Assembly: GCA_964628985.1 (NCBI GenBank)
Contig: CAZVNJ010000072.1
Location: forward strand, 1-10,088
Reading direction: 5' to 3'
Length of the DNA: 10,088 bases
Origin: SURF-43 sp964628985
GTDB taxonomy: Bacteria > Chloroflexota > Dehalococcoidia > UBA2979
Positions 1 through 6,166 of this stretch are shown here, in pieces. The translations under genes and the position numbers were made by a program. The stretch's first letter is position 1, and the number at the start of each line of letters is the position of its first letter. The notes under the pieces are model-generated. The model did no database searches. It was not told where the DNA came from and saw only the letters and a program-made list of their open reading frames with translations.

Positions 1-1
1 T

Positions 2-108
2 GGTTCCCGCGGCGGCGGCGGTGGTGGCTACGGCGGCGGCGGCGGTGGTGGCGACGGCGGCGGCGGCGGTTCCCGCGGCGGCGGCGGTGGTGGCTACGGC
101 GGCGGCGG
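2..108 (+). repeat. Direct repeat inside the glycine-rich tail
   Basis: Bases 2-42 and 68-108 are identical over 41 bases, a 66-base period that keeps the reading frame. The unit encodes Gly-Ser-Arg, six Gly, Tyr, then more Gly. A shorter degenerate copy follows at about 110-145. The tail seems to have grown by in-frame duplication. Confidence 0.8.
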
Positions 109-145
109 TGGCAGCCGCGGCGGTGGTGGTGGCTCCCGCTACTAA
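2..145 (+). CDS. C-terminal tail of a glycine-rich protein, probably an RRM-type RNA-binding protein (5' end outside window)
   Basis: The frame opens at base 2 without a start and ends at TAA 143-145, giving the last 47 residues. They are almost entirely glycine, interrupted by Ser-Arg pairs, two Tyr and one Asp, and end in Ser-Arg-Tyr. This RGG/GYGG-like composition is typical of the disordered tail behind a single RRM domain in bacterial glycine-rich RNA-binding proteins, where it is thought to assist RNA binding or condensation. The RRM itself would lie upstream of the window and is not seen, so the family is inferred from composition only; another Gly-rich protein such as a cell-surface or single-strand-binding protein is possible. 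The frame is set by the regular GGC/GGT codons and by the terminator just downstream. Confidence 0.75.
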   Translation, partial: GSRGGGGGGYGGGGGGGDGGGGGSRGGGGGGYGGGGGSRGGGGGSRY

Positions 146-186
146 TCCGCCCTCACTCAGTACCTTTCGACTCCGGTCGAAGCATG

Positions 187-217
187 ACAGGCCCCTCTCC
201 GGAGGGGCCTGTTGTTT
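187..217 (+). terminator. Rho-independent terminator of the glycine-rich gene
   Basis: There is a perfect 11-bp stem, bases 187-197 pairing with 202-212, closed by a TCCG tetraloop. It is followed on the plus strand by a short T-rich run (TGTTTG). It lies 42 bases after the stop codon of the glycine-rich gene. The T tract is weak, but the stem is long and GC-rich. The rest of 146-348 holds no gene that can be supported. Confidence 0.85.
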
Positions 218-348
218 GTGGTGTGACGCCCAGAGTTGTGTGAGCGCAGAGGCGCCCGACCGCGTACGGTGGAGGTCGGGACGCTGGAGCCGGGGAGTTT
301 TCTAGACTCCTTTGCAAGCGGCTTCAGCGGACCGACCTCTCTGTCTCC

Positions 349-1092
349 TCACCCCATGAGCCCCCGCAGCGCACCCCAACCGGCGAGGCCGGATGTTGCC
401 GCGAGCAGGAGCATCGAGAGCCGGCCGAACCAGGCCTCAGGAATGCGAGGGCGCAACAGCCTCCCTCCGACGAGGCCGACCGCCAGCGCCGGCAGCGCGA
501 ACGCGGAGTCGCGCAGGACGTCTCGTGTGAAGACGCCGCTGGGCACCACCAGGAGCGTGGCGGGGACTCCGACCCAGAAGAAATAGGCAAAGAGGCGTCC
601 CCGGATGCGGAGCGCGCCGCCGCCGATCCAATGCTGGTAGAGCACGATGGGCGGGCCACCCATCGAGGTCGCGCCGCGGATCACCCCGCCCAGGACTCCG
701 ACGAGCCCCTGACGGACCACCGGGTCCGGCCGCGCTTCGTGCGTATGACCACTGCCCGTGGCCAGGTTCGCGACCGCACTCACGAATACCGCACCCGCCA
801 CGAGGAGGCGCAGCAATGTCTCATCCGCGCGGACGAGGATGAGGACACCCAGTGGTGTGCCTACGATCGCACCGACCACCAGTGGCCAGATGGCACGCAG
901 GCGAGTGCGCGGCCGTGCTTCTGCGTACATCCCCGCCGCCACCAGTGTCCCAAGCAGTAGCGAGGCAGCCACGGCCTCGCGTGGCGCGACGAAGAGGGCG
1001 GCGACCGGCACGAAGAAGAGCCCAAAGCCGAAGCCGAGGCCCGACTGGATGAGCGTCCCCAGCAAAGCAATGAGCGGTAGGGTGGGGTCCAC
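349..1092 (-). CDS. TauE/SafE-family membrane permease (putative anion/organosulfonate exporter)
   Basis: The 247-residue protein is hydrophobic throughout and has the usual length of TauE/SafE (TSUP) permeases. It shows the internal two-fold repeat of the family: a Gly-rich first-helix motif at about residues 12-28 (GTLIQSGLGFGFG) and its counterpart at 134-150 (GGVIRGATSMGGPP). About eight membrane segments are expected. The family moves sulfite, sulfonates, sulfoacetate or other small organic anions; the substrate here cannot be told. The start is GTG at 1092, chosen because a TACGCT -10-like box sits exactly six bases upstream, suggesting a leaderless message, while no Shine-Dalgarno sequence is visible. 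The gene starts 41 bases after the stop of the MFS_3 gene on the same strand, so read-through from that gene is also likely. Confidence 0.88.
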   Translation of the reverse strand: MDPTLPLIALLGTLIQSGLGFGFGLFFVPVAALFVAPREAVAASLLLGTLVAAGMYAEARPRTRLRAIWPLVVGAIVGTPLGVLILVRADETLLRLLVAGAVFVSAVANLATGSGHTHEARPDPVVRQGLVGVLGGVIRGATSMGGPPIVLYQHWIGGGALRIRGRLFAYFFWVGVPATLLVVPSGVFTRDVLRDSAFALPALAVGLVGGRLLRPRIPEAWFGRLSMLLLAATSGLAGWGALRGLMG

Positions 1093-1104
1093 GGCCGGAG
1101 CGTA
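1093..1104 (-). promoter_or_regulatory. Candidate leaderless promoter of the TauE/SafE gene
   Basis: On the minus strand TACGCT (1104-1099) is followed by six bases and then the GTG start at 1092, the TANNNT-N6-start layout known for leaderless mRNAs in several high-GC phyla. GGAC lies just upstream of the box. No -35 match is seen. Confidence 0.5.
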
Positions 1105-1133
1105 GCCGTCCGACCACGCTGGGGCGAGATGGG

Positions 1134-2477
1134 CTAGGTGGAGGCGGGAGGCGAGGCCTCGACAACCGGGGCGCCACGCCGGCCACGCCCCGCGTGCACG
1201 TGCCCCACCTCGAAGGCTCTGGGGTCGAGTTCCATGGCACGCAGTTCCTTGTACAGCAGCGCGATCCCCAGGCCGCCCACCACGCAGACGCTGCCATAGA
1301 CCAGCTGCGCTACTTGCACACCCTGGAGTTCGGCCAGGAAGCCGGCCCCCATGCCGCCGAGAGACATGACCCCGCGGTCCAGCGAGAGGAGGCTAATAAT
1401 GCGCCCTCGCATCTCCGCGGGCGCACTCCCGAGCATCGCCGCATTGCTCAGTGAGAAGAACATGGTCTGCGTGGCGCCGGTCAGTGTGATGAAGATAAAT
1501 GGCAGCACGAGGCCGGCCTTCCCCGGCAGGTAGGTGGAAGCAGAGAACGCCACGAGCATGATCCCGAATGACCAGACGATCGTGGGCAGTGCGATCCCAA
1601 CCCGCCTCGGCTGGCGTGAGGCAACCGCGAGGGCGCTGATCAGCGCTCCCGCGCCGGTCAGCGAGACCATGAGTCCGGCGCCGCCCGCGCCGATCCCCAT
1701 GACGTTCTCCGCGAACAGCGGAACAAACACCTGCGTGTATGACATGCCGAAGGCGAAGTAGACCAGGGACATGAGCAAGATGGCCCGCACAGTGGTGTGC
1801 TGCCATGCGTACCGCCCGCCCTCGACCAGGCCATTGAGCATCGCGCGGGCACCCGTCTCGGACGGGCGCTCGTGCGTCGCGACGCGGAGCATCAGTGTCG
1901 TCACAACGGCGCCGACATACACGCCCGCGACGGCGACGAAGGCGCCGCTGATCCCGAGGAGAGGGATCGCGAACCCGCCCGCCGCACTCCCGATGATGCG
2001 CATGATGTTCTGCGTGGCGCTCATCAGGGCCACGCCGCCGACCACCTGCTGGGCGGGGAGAATTTGCGCGATCATCGACTGTCGCGCCGGTTGTTCGAAC
2101 GCCATCAAGGTGCCGCGCAAGAACTGGAAGACGTAGACGTGCCACAGTTCCAGCCGGCCAGTGACGAGCAGTCCGGCGAAGATCACACTGAGTGCAAGCA
2201 CGTTGAGCTTTGTGACCACGAGGATCATCCGGCGGTCGAACCAGTCGCTGATCACTCCGGCGAACACACCGAAGAACAACTGCGGAAGGGTCCGCACCGC
2301 GAGGACACCGCCGACGTGTGCTGCGCTGCCGTTCGTCATTTCCAGGACGAGGAACGGGCGGGCGATCTGCTCCATCCAGAGGGCGAAGGCGTGCGAGGAC
2401 TGCCCGGTCCACAACAGGCGGTAGTTCGGTTGCCTGAGGGGGGCGAACATCCCACCCCGGACGGCTAACTCGCTCAT
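1134..2477 (-). CDS. MFS transporter of the MFS_3 / enterobactin-exporter (EntS)-like group
   Basis: This is a 447-residue major-facilitator protein with about 12 hydrophobic segments. The N-terminus (FAPLRQPNYRLLWTGQSSHA, residues 11-30) is characteristic of MFS_3 proteins. A loop 2-3 motif-A region lies at residues 74-84 (GVISDWFDRRM), and ARQSMIAQILP marks the loop before helix 5. The family exports siderophores, macrolides or other lipophilic compounds with proton exchange; the substrate here is unknown. ATG 2477 is chosen because the longer in-frame start at 2549 lies upstream of a plausible -10 box (2540-2545) and would add a polar, unconserved leader. No strong ribosome-binding site is visible at 2477, and the in-frame ATG at residue 10 is an alternative. 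It is divergent from the cysteine-cluster gene and precedes the TauE/SafE gene. The C-terminal 30 residues are hydrophilic and cytoplasmic. Confidence 0.88.
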   Translation of the reverse strand: MSELAVRGGMFAPLRQPNYRLLWTGQSSHAFALWMEQIARPFLVLEMTNGSAAHVGGVLAVRTLPQLFFGVFAGVISDWFDRRMILVVTKLNVLALSVIFAGLLVTGRLELWHVYVFQFLRGTLMAFEQPARQSMIAQILPAQQVVGGVALMSATQNIMRIIGSAAGGFAIPLLGISGAFVAVAGVYVGAVVTTLMLRVATHERPSETGARAMLNGLVEGGRYAWQHTTVRAILLMSLVYFAFGMSYTQVFVPLFAENVMGIGAGGAGLMVSLTGAGALISALAVASRQPRRVGIALPTIVWSFGIMLVAFSASTYLPGKAGLVLPFIFITLTGATQTMFFSLSNAAMLGSAPAEMRGRIISLLSLDRGVMSLGGMGAGFLAELQGVQVAQLVYGSVCVVGGLGIALLYKELRAMELDPRAFEVGHVHAGRGRRGAPVVEASPPAST

Positions 2478-2539
2478 ATCTGTCCCACTCGAGCCGACCA
2501 GCCTGCGTGGCGCCGGGGAGAAGGTGCGCCCGCCCGCAG

Positions 2540-2567
2540 ATGATATCAACCTTCACGGTAACGTCAG
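2540..2567 (-). promoter_or_regulatory. Candidate promoter of the MFS_3 gene
   Basis: Reading the minus strand, CTGACG (2567-2562) and TATCAT (2545-2540) are separated by 16 bases. This matches sigma-70-type -35 and -10 boxes with two mismatches in the -35. It would leave a leader of roughly 55 bases before the ATG at 2477. A GATATC palindrome (2542-2547) overlaps the -10 box. Confidence 0.45.
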
Positions 2568-2604
2568 TACCTGCGGCTCGTGCGGAGATCCCGCAGCGAC
2601 CGCG

Positions 2605-2616
2605 TACGATCGTCGT
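2605..2616 (+). promoter_or_regulatory. Candidate leaderless promoter of the YkgJ-type gene
   Basis: TACGAT (2605-2610) is followed by six bases and the ATG at 2617. The preceding 12 bases (CGACCGCGTACG, 2597-2608) recur exactly at 257-268. No Shine-Dalgarno sequence is present between the box and the ATG, which supports a leaderless transcript. Confidence 0.55.
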
Positions 2617-3084
2617 ATGACATTGGTCCATCGCTACCTCACGCTCGCCGAGGCGCGGGCACTGCAGTGCAACGGCTGTGGCGACTGTTGCGACTCCCGG
2701 CGGACCGATGGCTTCTGGACCTGGGGCACGCTGCCGCCTGACCAGTATCGCGGACTGTTCGAGGGGCGCCCGTTGATCATCCCCCTGCATCGGGTGGACG
2801 GCGGCTGGGCAGACCGGCCGCATGAGCCGGCCGACGCGGACGAACTGTCTGCCACGCGCTTTCGCTGCGAGGCATTTGAGCCGCACGATGACGGCACCGG
2901 TGGCTGTGGCATCCACACTCAAGAGGTCCCGCGAAAGTGCCGGGAGTACCCCGTCTGGGGCCCCAACGTGGAGATGGACCTCGAGGACTGCGGTGAGCAT
3001 GTGCTCGCCACCTCCGCCTTTCCTCGCTGTACCTGGTTCTCCATGGTGGTGGTGCGGGATGGCGACCCTCGCGCGCAGGGCTGA
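2617..3084 (+). CDS. YkgJ-family cysteine-cluster protein
   Basis: The 155-residue protein carries the CxxCxxCC cluster (C18, C21, C24, C25 in QCNGCGDCC), then C84, C97 and C108 in a spaced set (FRCEAFE, GGCGIHTQEVPRKCREYP). This matches the YkgJ / zinc- or iron-chelating CxxCxxCC family. Cys125 and Cys138 are further possible ligands. Members are thought to bind zinc or an Fe-S cluster; their reaction is not established. ATG 2617 is chosen over the upstream ATG at 2524 because the family begins shortly before the first Cys cluster and a TACGAT box lies six bases before this ATG. The 2524 start would also cross the divergent MFS_3 promoter. The stop is two bases from the stop of the convergent MFS gene, leaving no room for a separate terminator. 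Confidence 0.85.
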   Translation: MTLVHRYLTLAEARALQCNGCGDCCDSRRTDGFWTWGTLPPDQYRGLFEGRPLIIPLHRVDGGWADRPHEPADADELSATRFRCEAFEPHDDGTGGCGIHTQEVPRKCREYPVWGPNVEMDLEDCGEHVLATSAFPRCTWFSMVVVRDGDPRAQG

Positions 3085-3086
3085 CC

Positions 3087-4283
3087 TCAGCCGGCGGCGG
3101 CCGCCGCCTCCCCCTGAACGATGAGCGGGCCTCTGCGGGGCGCACGCAGCAGGAATACGGCGCCGCCGAGCACCATGACCCCTGCGCCCACCAGGAACGA
3201 CGCGGGAACACTCGCCGCATCGACGAGGCGGCCACCGCCAATCGCGCCGATCAGGAAGCCGAAGGCGAAGGCCGCTGATCCCAGGCTCGCCACCGTGGCC
3301 ATGCCGAGGTCACGTCCTGTGTCTATCTGGGCGGCCTGCGCAGAGACGTTCGCGAGGGACGCCGCCAGCCCTGGTCCCACCACCATCCCGGCGAGGATGA
3401 CCGGGAAGGAGTCGCTCCATGCGACGGTGGAGAAGCCTCCGGCCATGATCAACGCGCCGGCGAAGACCAGCCACCGACGGGAGAACCGGTCAGCGAGGCG
3501 TCCGAGGAGTGGCTGAGAGAGTCCCCCCGCAAACTGCTGTGTCGCGAACACGAGCCCCACCATTGTGGCGGTCGCCCCCACTCGCTCTTCCAGATGGACA
3601 GCGAGGAACGCCATGCTGACACCGGTGGCCAGCGCGAAACAGACGCGGAAGAACAGGAGCGCCTGCATCGTCGGATGCCTCGCGATGGCGCCCCATGACG
3701 CAGTGAGGACGGCGACTCCCCCCTGTGCCCTCGGTGGGCGCGCGGGCAATACCACCAGGATGAGGGTGAAGACCACGGCGTAGAGCCCCGCCATCGCGAG
3801 GAACACCGTCTCGATCCCTGCCTGGTCGCGGATGACTCCGGCGACCAGCGGGCCGAGGCCAAACCCCATGAAGTCGGCCACGCCGAACGCACCCATATAC
3901 CGCCCCTCCGACCCGGCGGGAGCAAGGTCACCGACGTACGCCTGCGCGTTCGAGAAGATGAGGGCGGAGCCGATGCCCGAGAGGGCGCGGAAGAGGATGA
4001 CCACGGCGAGCGTGTCCGCTGCCCACCACCCCACCGCCGACGCGAAGTAGGCGAAGGCCCCGAGCAGGAGGAACGGCTTTCGGCCGAAGCGGTCGGCCAG
4101 CTTCCCAGCGAACGGGCTGACCACAAGTTGCGGGATGGCGAACGCGGCCATGGTGAGGCCGATCGTCGCACCGCTCGCGCCAAACGATTTCGCGTACACG
4201 GGCAGTAGGGGCAGCACCATCCCGAGCCCCATCGTCGCGGTGAAGATCGAGAGCGCGATGATGAGGAATGGCCGGGTCAGCAT
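3087..4283 (-). CDS. MFS transporter of the DHA1 drug:H+ antiporter type
   Basis: This is a 398-residue, 12-helix MFS protein. Motif A is well preserved at residues 60-70 (GKLADRFGRKP) and is echoed in the second half at 261-271 (GRLADRFSRRW). A motif-C-like segment is at 140-150 (GFGLGPLVAGV), the signature of proton-driven antiporters in helix 5. These features fit the TetA/Bcr-like DHA1 group, which exports antibiotics and other toxic compounds; the actual substrate cannot be inferred. The C-terminus ends in a short alanine run. ATG 4283 is preceded at six bases by TAGCAT, so the message is probably leaderless; the AAGG next to the ATG is too close to serve as a ribosome-binding site. The gene is divergent from the F420-type oxidoreductase and convergent with the cysteine-cluster gene. 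Confidence 0.9.
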   Translation of the reverse strand: MLTRPFLIIALSIFTATMGLGMVLPLLPVYAKSFGASGATIGLTMAAFAIPQLVVSPFAGKLADRFGRKPFLLLGAFAYFASAVGWWAADTLAVVILFRALSGIGSALIFSNAQAYVGDLAPAGSEGRYMGAFGVADFMGFGLGPLVAGVIRDQAGIETVFLAMAGLYAVVFTLILVVLPARPPRAQGGVAVLTASWGAIARHPTMQALLFFRVCFALATGVSMAFLAVHLEERVGATATMVGLVFATQQFAGGLSQPLLGRLADRFSRRWLVFAGALIMAGGFSTVAWSDSFPVILAGMVVGPGLAASLANVSAQAAQIDTGRDLGMATVASLGSAAFAFGFLIGAIGGGRLVDAASVPASFLVGAGVMVLGGAVFLLRAPRRGPLIVQGEAAAAAG

Positions 4284-4295
4284 CCTTCGATGCTA
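4284..4295 (-). promoter_or_regulatory. Candidate leaderless promoter of the DHA1 MFS gene
   Basis: On the minus strand TAGCAT (4295-4290) is followed by CGAAGG and the ATG at 4283. This is the third TANNNT-N6-start arrangement in the window. It lies 33 bases from the divergent -10 box of the oxidoreductase, so the two genes may be co-regulated. Confidence 0.5.
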
Positions 4296-4327
4296 ACCGC
4301 CTCGACCGCTGTGGACGCGGGACGCCC

Positions 4328-4333
4328 TACGAT
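4328..4333 (+). promoter_or_regulatory. Candidate -10 box of the LLM oxidoreductase transcript
   Basis: TACGAT is preceded by GGAC, as at the other boxes in this window. Transcription would start near 4340-4341, at or next to a GTG that opens a short ORF, giving a leader of about 56 bases before the ATG of the oxidoreductase. Confidence 0.45.
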
Positions 4334-4340
4334 CGGCGCC

Positions 4341-4448
4341 GTGTCCACCGCGGCCACCGAGGTCACCGAGGCCACGTACAGGTCAGGAGTGTCCGCATGC
4401 CCACCGTCGGAGTCGCCATCCAGGCATTCAATGCGCATGAATTCGTGA
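4341..4448 (+). CDS. Possible leaderless upstream ORF (35 residues) overlapping the oxidoreductase start
   Basis: GTG 4341 lies seven bases behind a TACGAT box and opens a 35-codon frame ending at TGA 4446-4448. It overlaps the first 52 bases of the oxidoreductase in another frame. Its first third is a degenerate 9-base tandem repeat (4343-4378) giving an Ala/Thr/Glu-rich segment (TAATEVTEAT); the remainder is Ser/Pro-rich. The second part is read in a shadow frame of the oxidoreductase and need not be under selection. It may be a regulatory leader peptide or simply coincidence. Confidence 0.25.
   Translation: MSTAATEVTEATYRSGVSACPPSESPSRHSMRMNS
4385..4389 (+). promoter_or_regulatory. Shine-Dalgarno sequence fixing the oxidoreductase start
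   Basis: AGGAG lies seven bases before ATG 4397. This is the strongest ribosome-binding site in the left half of the window, and it rules against the longer in-frame start at 4268. Confidence 0.75.
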
Positions 4449-5362
4449 CTCAGATCCGGCAGGCGGAGATGACCGGCATCCCCGTCGCGTGGACCACCAT
4501 CGGGGGTGCAGGTGGTGCGGACCCGCTCACCGCGTTCGCGGCTGCGCTCACGGCGACGGACCAGATCCGCCTGGGGACGGCGATTGTGCCGACATGGCCG
4601 CGGCACCCAGTGATCATCGCCCAGCAAGCGCTGGCCCTGGAGCAGATCTCCTCTGGACGGCTTCGCCTGGGCATTGGCCCTTCCCATGAGCCAGGCATGA
4701 CGCGGAACTTCGGGGTGCAATGGGCCGCTCCCCTGACCCAGCTGCGGGAGTACCTCACGGTCATCCGCGCCCTCGCTACGACGGGTTCAGTCGACTTTGT
4801 CGGGCGCCACGTGACAGCGCGCGCCACATTGAGGAGCCCGCAGCCGCTCGAACTACTCGCGTCCGCTTTGCGCCCACGTTCGTTCGAGCTCTGCGGCGAA
4901 CTTGCTGACGGTGCCATCTCGTGGATGTGCCCGGCCTCGTACCTGGTGCGGGAGGCACTCCCGGCGATCCGCCGAGGTGCGGAGCGCGCGGGTCGGCCGG
5001 CGCCGCCGTTGATCGCCCACGTGCCCATGATGGTGTCAGAGGATCGCGAGGCGGTGCGTGCGCTGGCACGTCGGCAACTCGGCAACTACGCCAGCGTCCC
5101 GTTCTACCTGGCCATGTTCCATCAGGCGGGCTTCCCGGAGGCGGGCGACGGGTACTCGGACGCAATGCTTGACGATCTGGTGGTCTCCGGCACGGAGGAG
5201 GAGGTCGTCGAGCGCTTCGCCGACATGGTCAAGTCGGGCTGCGGGGAGATCCTGGCCCATCCGTTGATCGACCCGGACGACCGCGCGGGCAGCATCGAGC
5301 GTGCCTTTCACGCGGTGGCAGTTGCGCATCATCGCGTCACTCAGCGTTCGGGCGGAAGTTGA
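4397..5362 (+). CDS. LLM-class F420-dependent oxidoreductase (MSMEG_4879-like group)
   Basis: The 321-residue protein has the length of luciferase-like (beta/alpha)8-barrel flavin/F420 enzymes. Recognisable family segments are the strand-1 start (PTVGVAIQ, residues 2-9), RLGTAIVPTWPRHP (58-71), QQALALEQISSGRLRLGIGPS (76-96), the LRPRSFELCGELADGAISWM region, and a C-terminal GTEEEVVERFADMVKSG helix. This pattern resembles the TIGR03564 (MSMEG_4879) subfamily predicted to use coenzyme F420 rather than FMN; the cofactor assignment is from family knowledge. The substrate is unknown. ATG 4397 is chosen for its AGGAG box; the frame upstream to 4268 encodes a low-complexity His/Arg/Gly stretch and crosses the predicted promoter. 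It is divergent from the DHA1 exporter and convergent with Anbu, 24 bases away. Confidence 0.88.
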   Translation: MPTVGVAIQAFNAHEFVTQIRQAEMTGIPVAWTTIGGAGGADPLTAFAAALTATDQIRLGTAIVPTWPRHPVIIAQQALALEQISSGRLRLGIGPSHEPGMTRNFGVQWAAPLTQLREYLTVIRALATTGSVDFVGRHVTARATLRSPQPLELLASALRPRSFELCGELADGAISWMCPASYLVREALPAIRRGAERAGRPAPPLIAHVPMMVSEDREAVRALARRQLGNYASVPFYLAMFHQAGFPEAGDGYSDAMLDDLVVSGTEEEVVERFADMVKSGCGEILAHPLIDPDDRAGSIERAFHAVAVAHHRVTQRSGGS

Positions 5363-5386
5363 CGCGCCTGCCCGGTGCCTGCGGCC

Positions 5387-6166
5387 TCACGCGCTCCGTC
5401 GTGCCGGTCCAGCGACGGGCGCAGGTGCGTCCAGACGATCGGTAGCGCTGGTCAGCCGGGCAAAGAGCGGGTCAGCGTGGAGCGCACCCTCCGAGAAGAT
5501 CCTCTTCAGCGCTCCTGACCAGTAGTCGGTAAACGACTTCACGTCCGCAGCCTCGAACCGCGTCTCTGACATCCGGTTCGACGCGAGGTCATAGAGCACA
5601 CAGTCCAGGGGATATCCAACGTCGCTCACGCTGTTGATCGTCGCGTCGGCGGCGAGGACGGCCGCGCGCAACGCCTCGCCCAGCGTCATCTCGTAGTGGC
5701 AGAGGGCATCGAGGATGGGCTTCGCGTAACCAGTCACGCCGATGCTGATGTACGGCATCTCCTCGGTCACCTCCACCCAGTTGGTCTCCGGGTAGAGGAG
5801 GTACAGCGCGGGTTCCGGGTCGGCGGCGAGTTGACCGCCGATGATGGTATGCAGGTCAAAGCGGAGGTTCCCGGCCGTGAGCGCTGACTCTTCCTGCACA
5901 CGGATGCGGCGGAGTTCAGCCGCGGTCTCTTTCACGAAGTCCGTGAGACGTGGCGGTGCCAGCGGGTGACGCGTCGGGCCTTCGATGTAGCCGACGAGGG
6001 CGTCCCGGACTGACCGCAGGCCGCTGGTCAGCAGGACGACATTGCCCGTGCCGACCGTGTGGACGCTCGCCTTCTTGGCGCGTCGGATCTCTGTGCCCGC
6101 GTTGATGCGGGTGTCCGCGAGGGCAAGCAGCCCCTCTCGACAGCGGATGCCCAGGCAAAAAGTCAT
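5387..6166 (-). CDS. Anbu-type proteasome-like Ntn hydrolase (ancestral beta subunit)
   Basis: This 259-residue protein matches Anbu along its length. It begins MTFCLGI, so Met removal would expose the nucleophile Thr1. Asp17 (ADTRINAG) follows in mature numbering, then a Lys at 30/31, close to the proteasomal Lys33 position. Later family segments are VVLLTSGLRSV, IIGGQL, YLLYPETNW, ISIGVTGYAKPILD and SVSDVGYPLDCVLYD, and the C-terminal YWSGALKRIFSEG helix. Anbu proteins form self-assembling rings related to HslV and 20S beta subunits; their physiological substrate is unsettled. ATG 6166 is chosen over the in-frame start at 6187 because Thr must follow the initiator Met. This ATG overlaps the stop of an upstream small ORF (ATGA). 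The usual Anbu neighbours (circularly permuted ATP-grasp, alpha-E protein, transglutaminase) are absent here. Between Gly23 and the Lys the loop seems one residue shorter than in typical members. Confidence 0.9.
   Translation of the reverse strand: MTFCLGIRCREGLLALADTRINAGTEIRRAKKASVHTVGTGNVVLLTSGLRSVRDALVGYIEGPTRHPLAPPRLTDFVKETAAELRRIRVQEESALTAGNLRFDLHTIIGGQLAADPEPALYLLYPETNWVEVTEEMPYISIGVTGYAKPILDALCHYEMTLGEALRAAVLAADATINSVSDVGYPLDCVLYDLASNRMSETRFEAADVKSFTDYWSGALKRIFSEGALHADPLFARLTSATDRLDAPAPVAGPARRSA

Noticed and set aside
1..130. GGC/CGG triplet-rich stretch as a CRISPR array or mobile-element repeat
   Set aside because: The repeats keep one reading frame, encode a glycine-rich tail and have no spacers, terminal inverted repeats or transposase nearby.
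255..310. Hairpins 255-280 (7-bp stem) and 294-310 (GGAGT/ACTCC) as a terminator for the TauE/SafE gene
   Set aside because: The stems are short and no T tract follows in the minus-strand direction, so neither is a convincing rho-independent terminator.
2524..2616. N-terminal extension of the YkgJ-type gene from ATG 2524
   Set aside because: It would cross the divergent MFS_3 promoter and add residues not expected in the family. The TACGAT box six bases before ATG 2617 favours the shorter form.
4268..4396. N-terminal extension of the LLM oxidoreductase from ATG 4268
   Set aside because: The extension encodes a His/Arg/Gly repeat from the tandem 9-mer region, overlaps the start of the divergent MFS gene and lies upstream of the predicted promoter. 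AGGAG at 4385 fixes the start at 4397.
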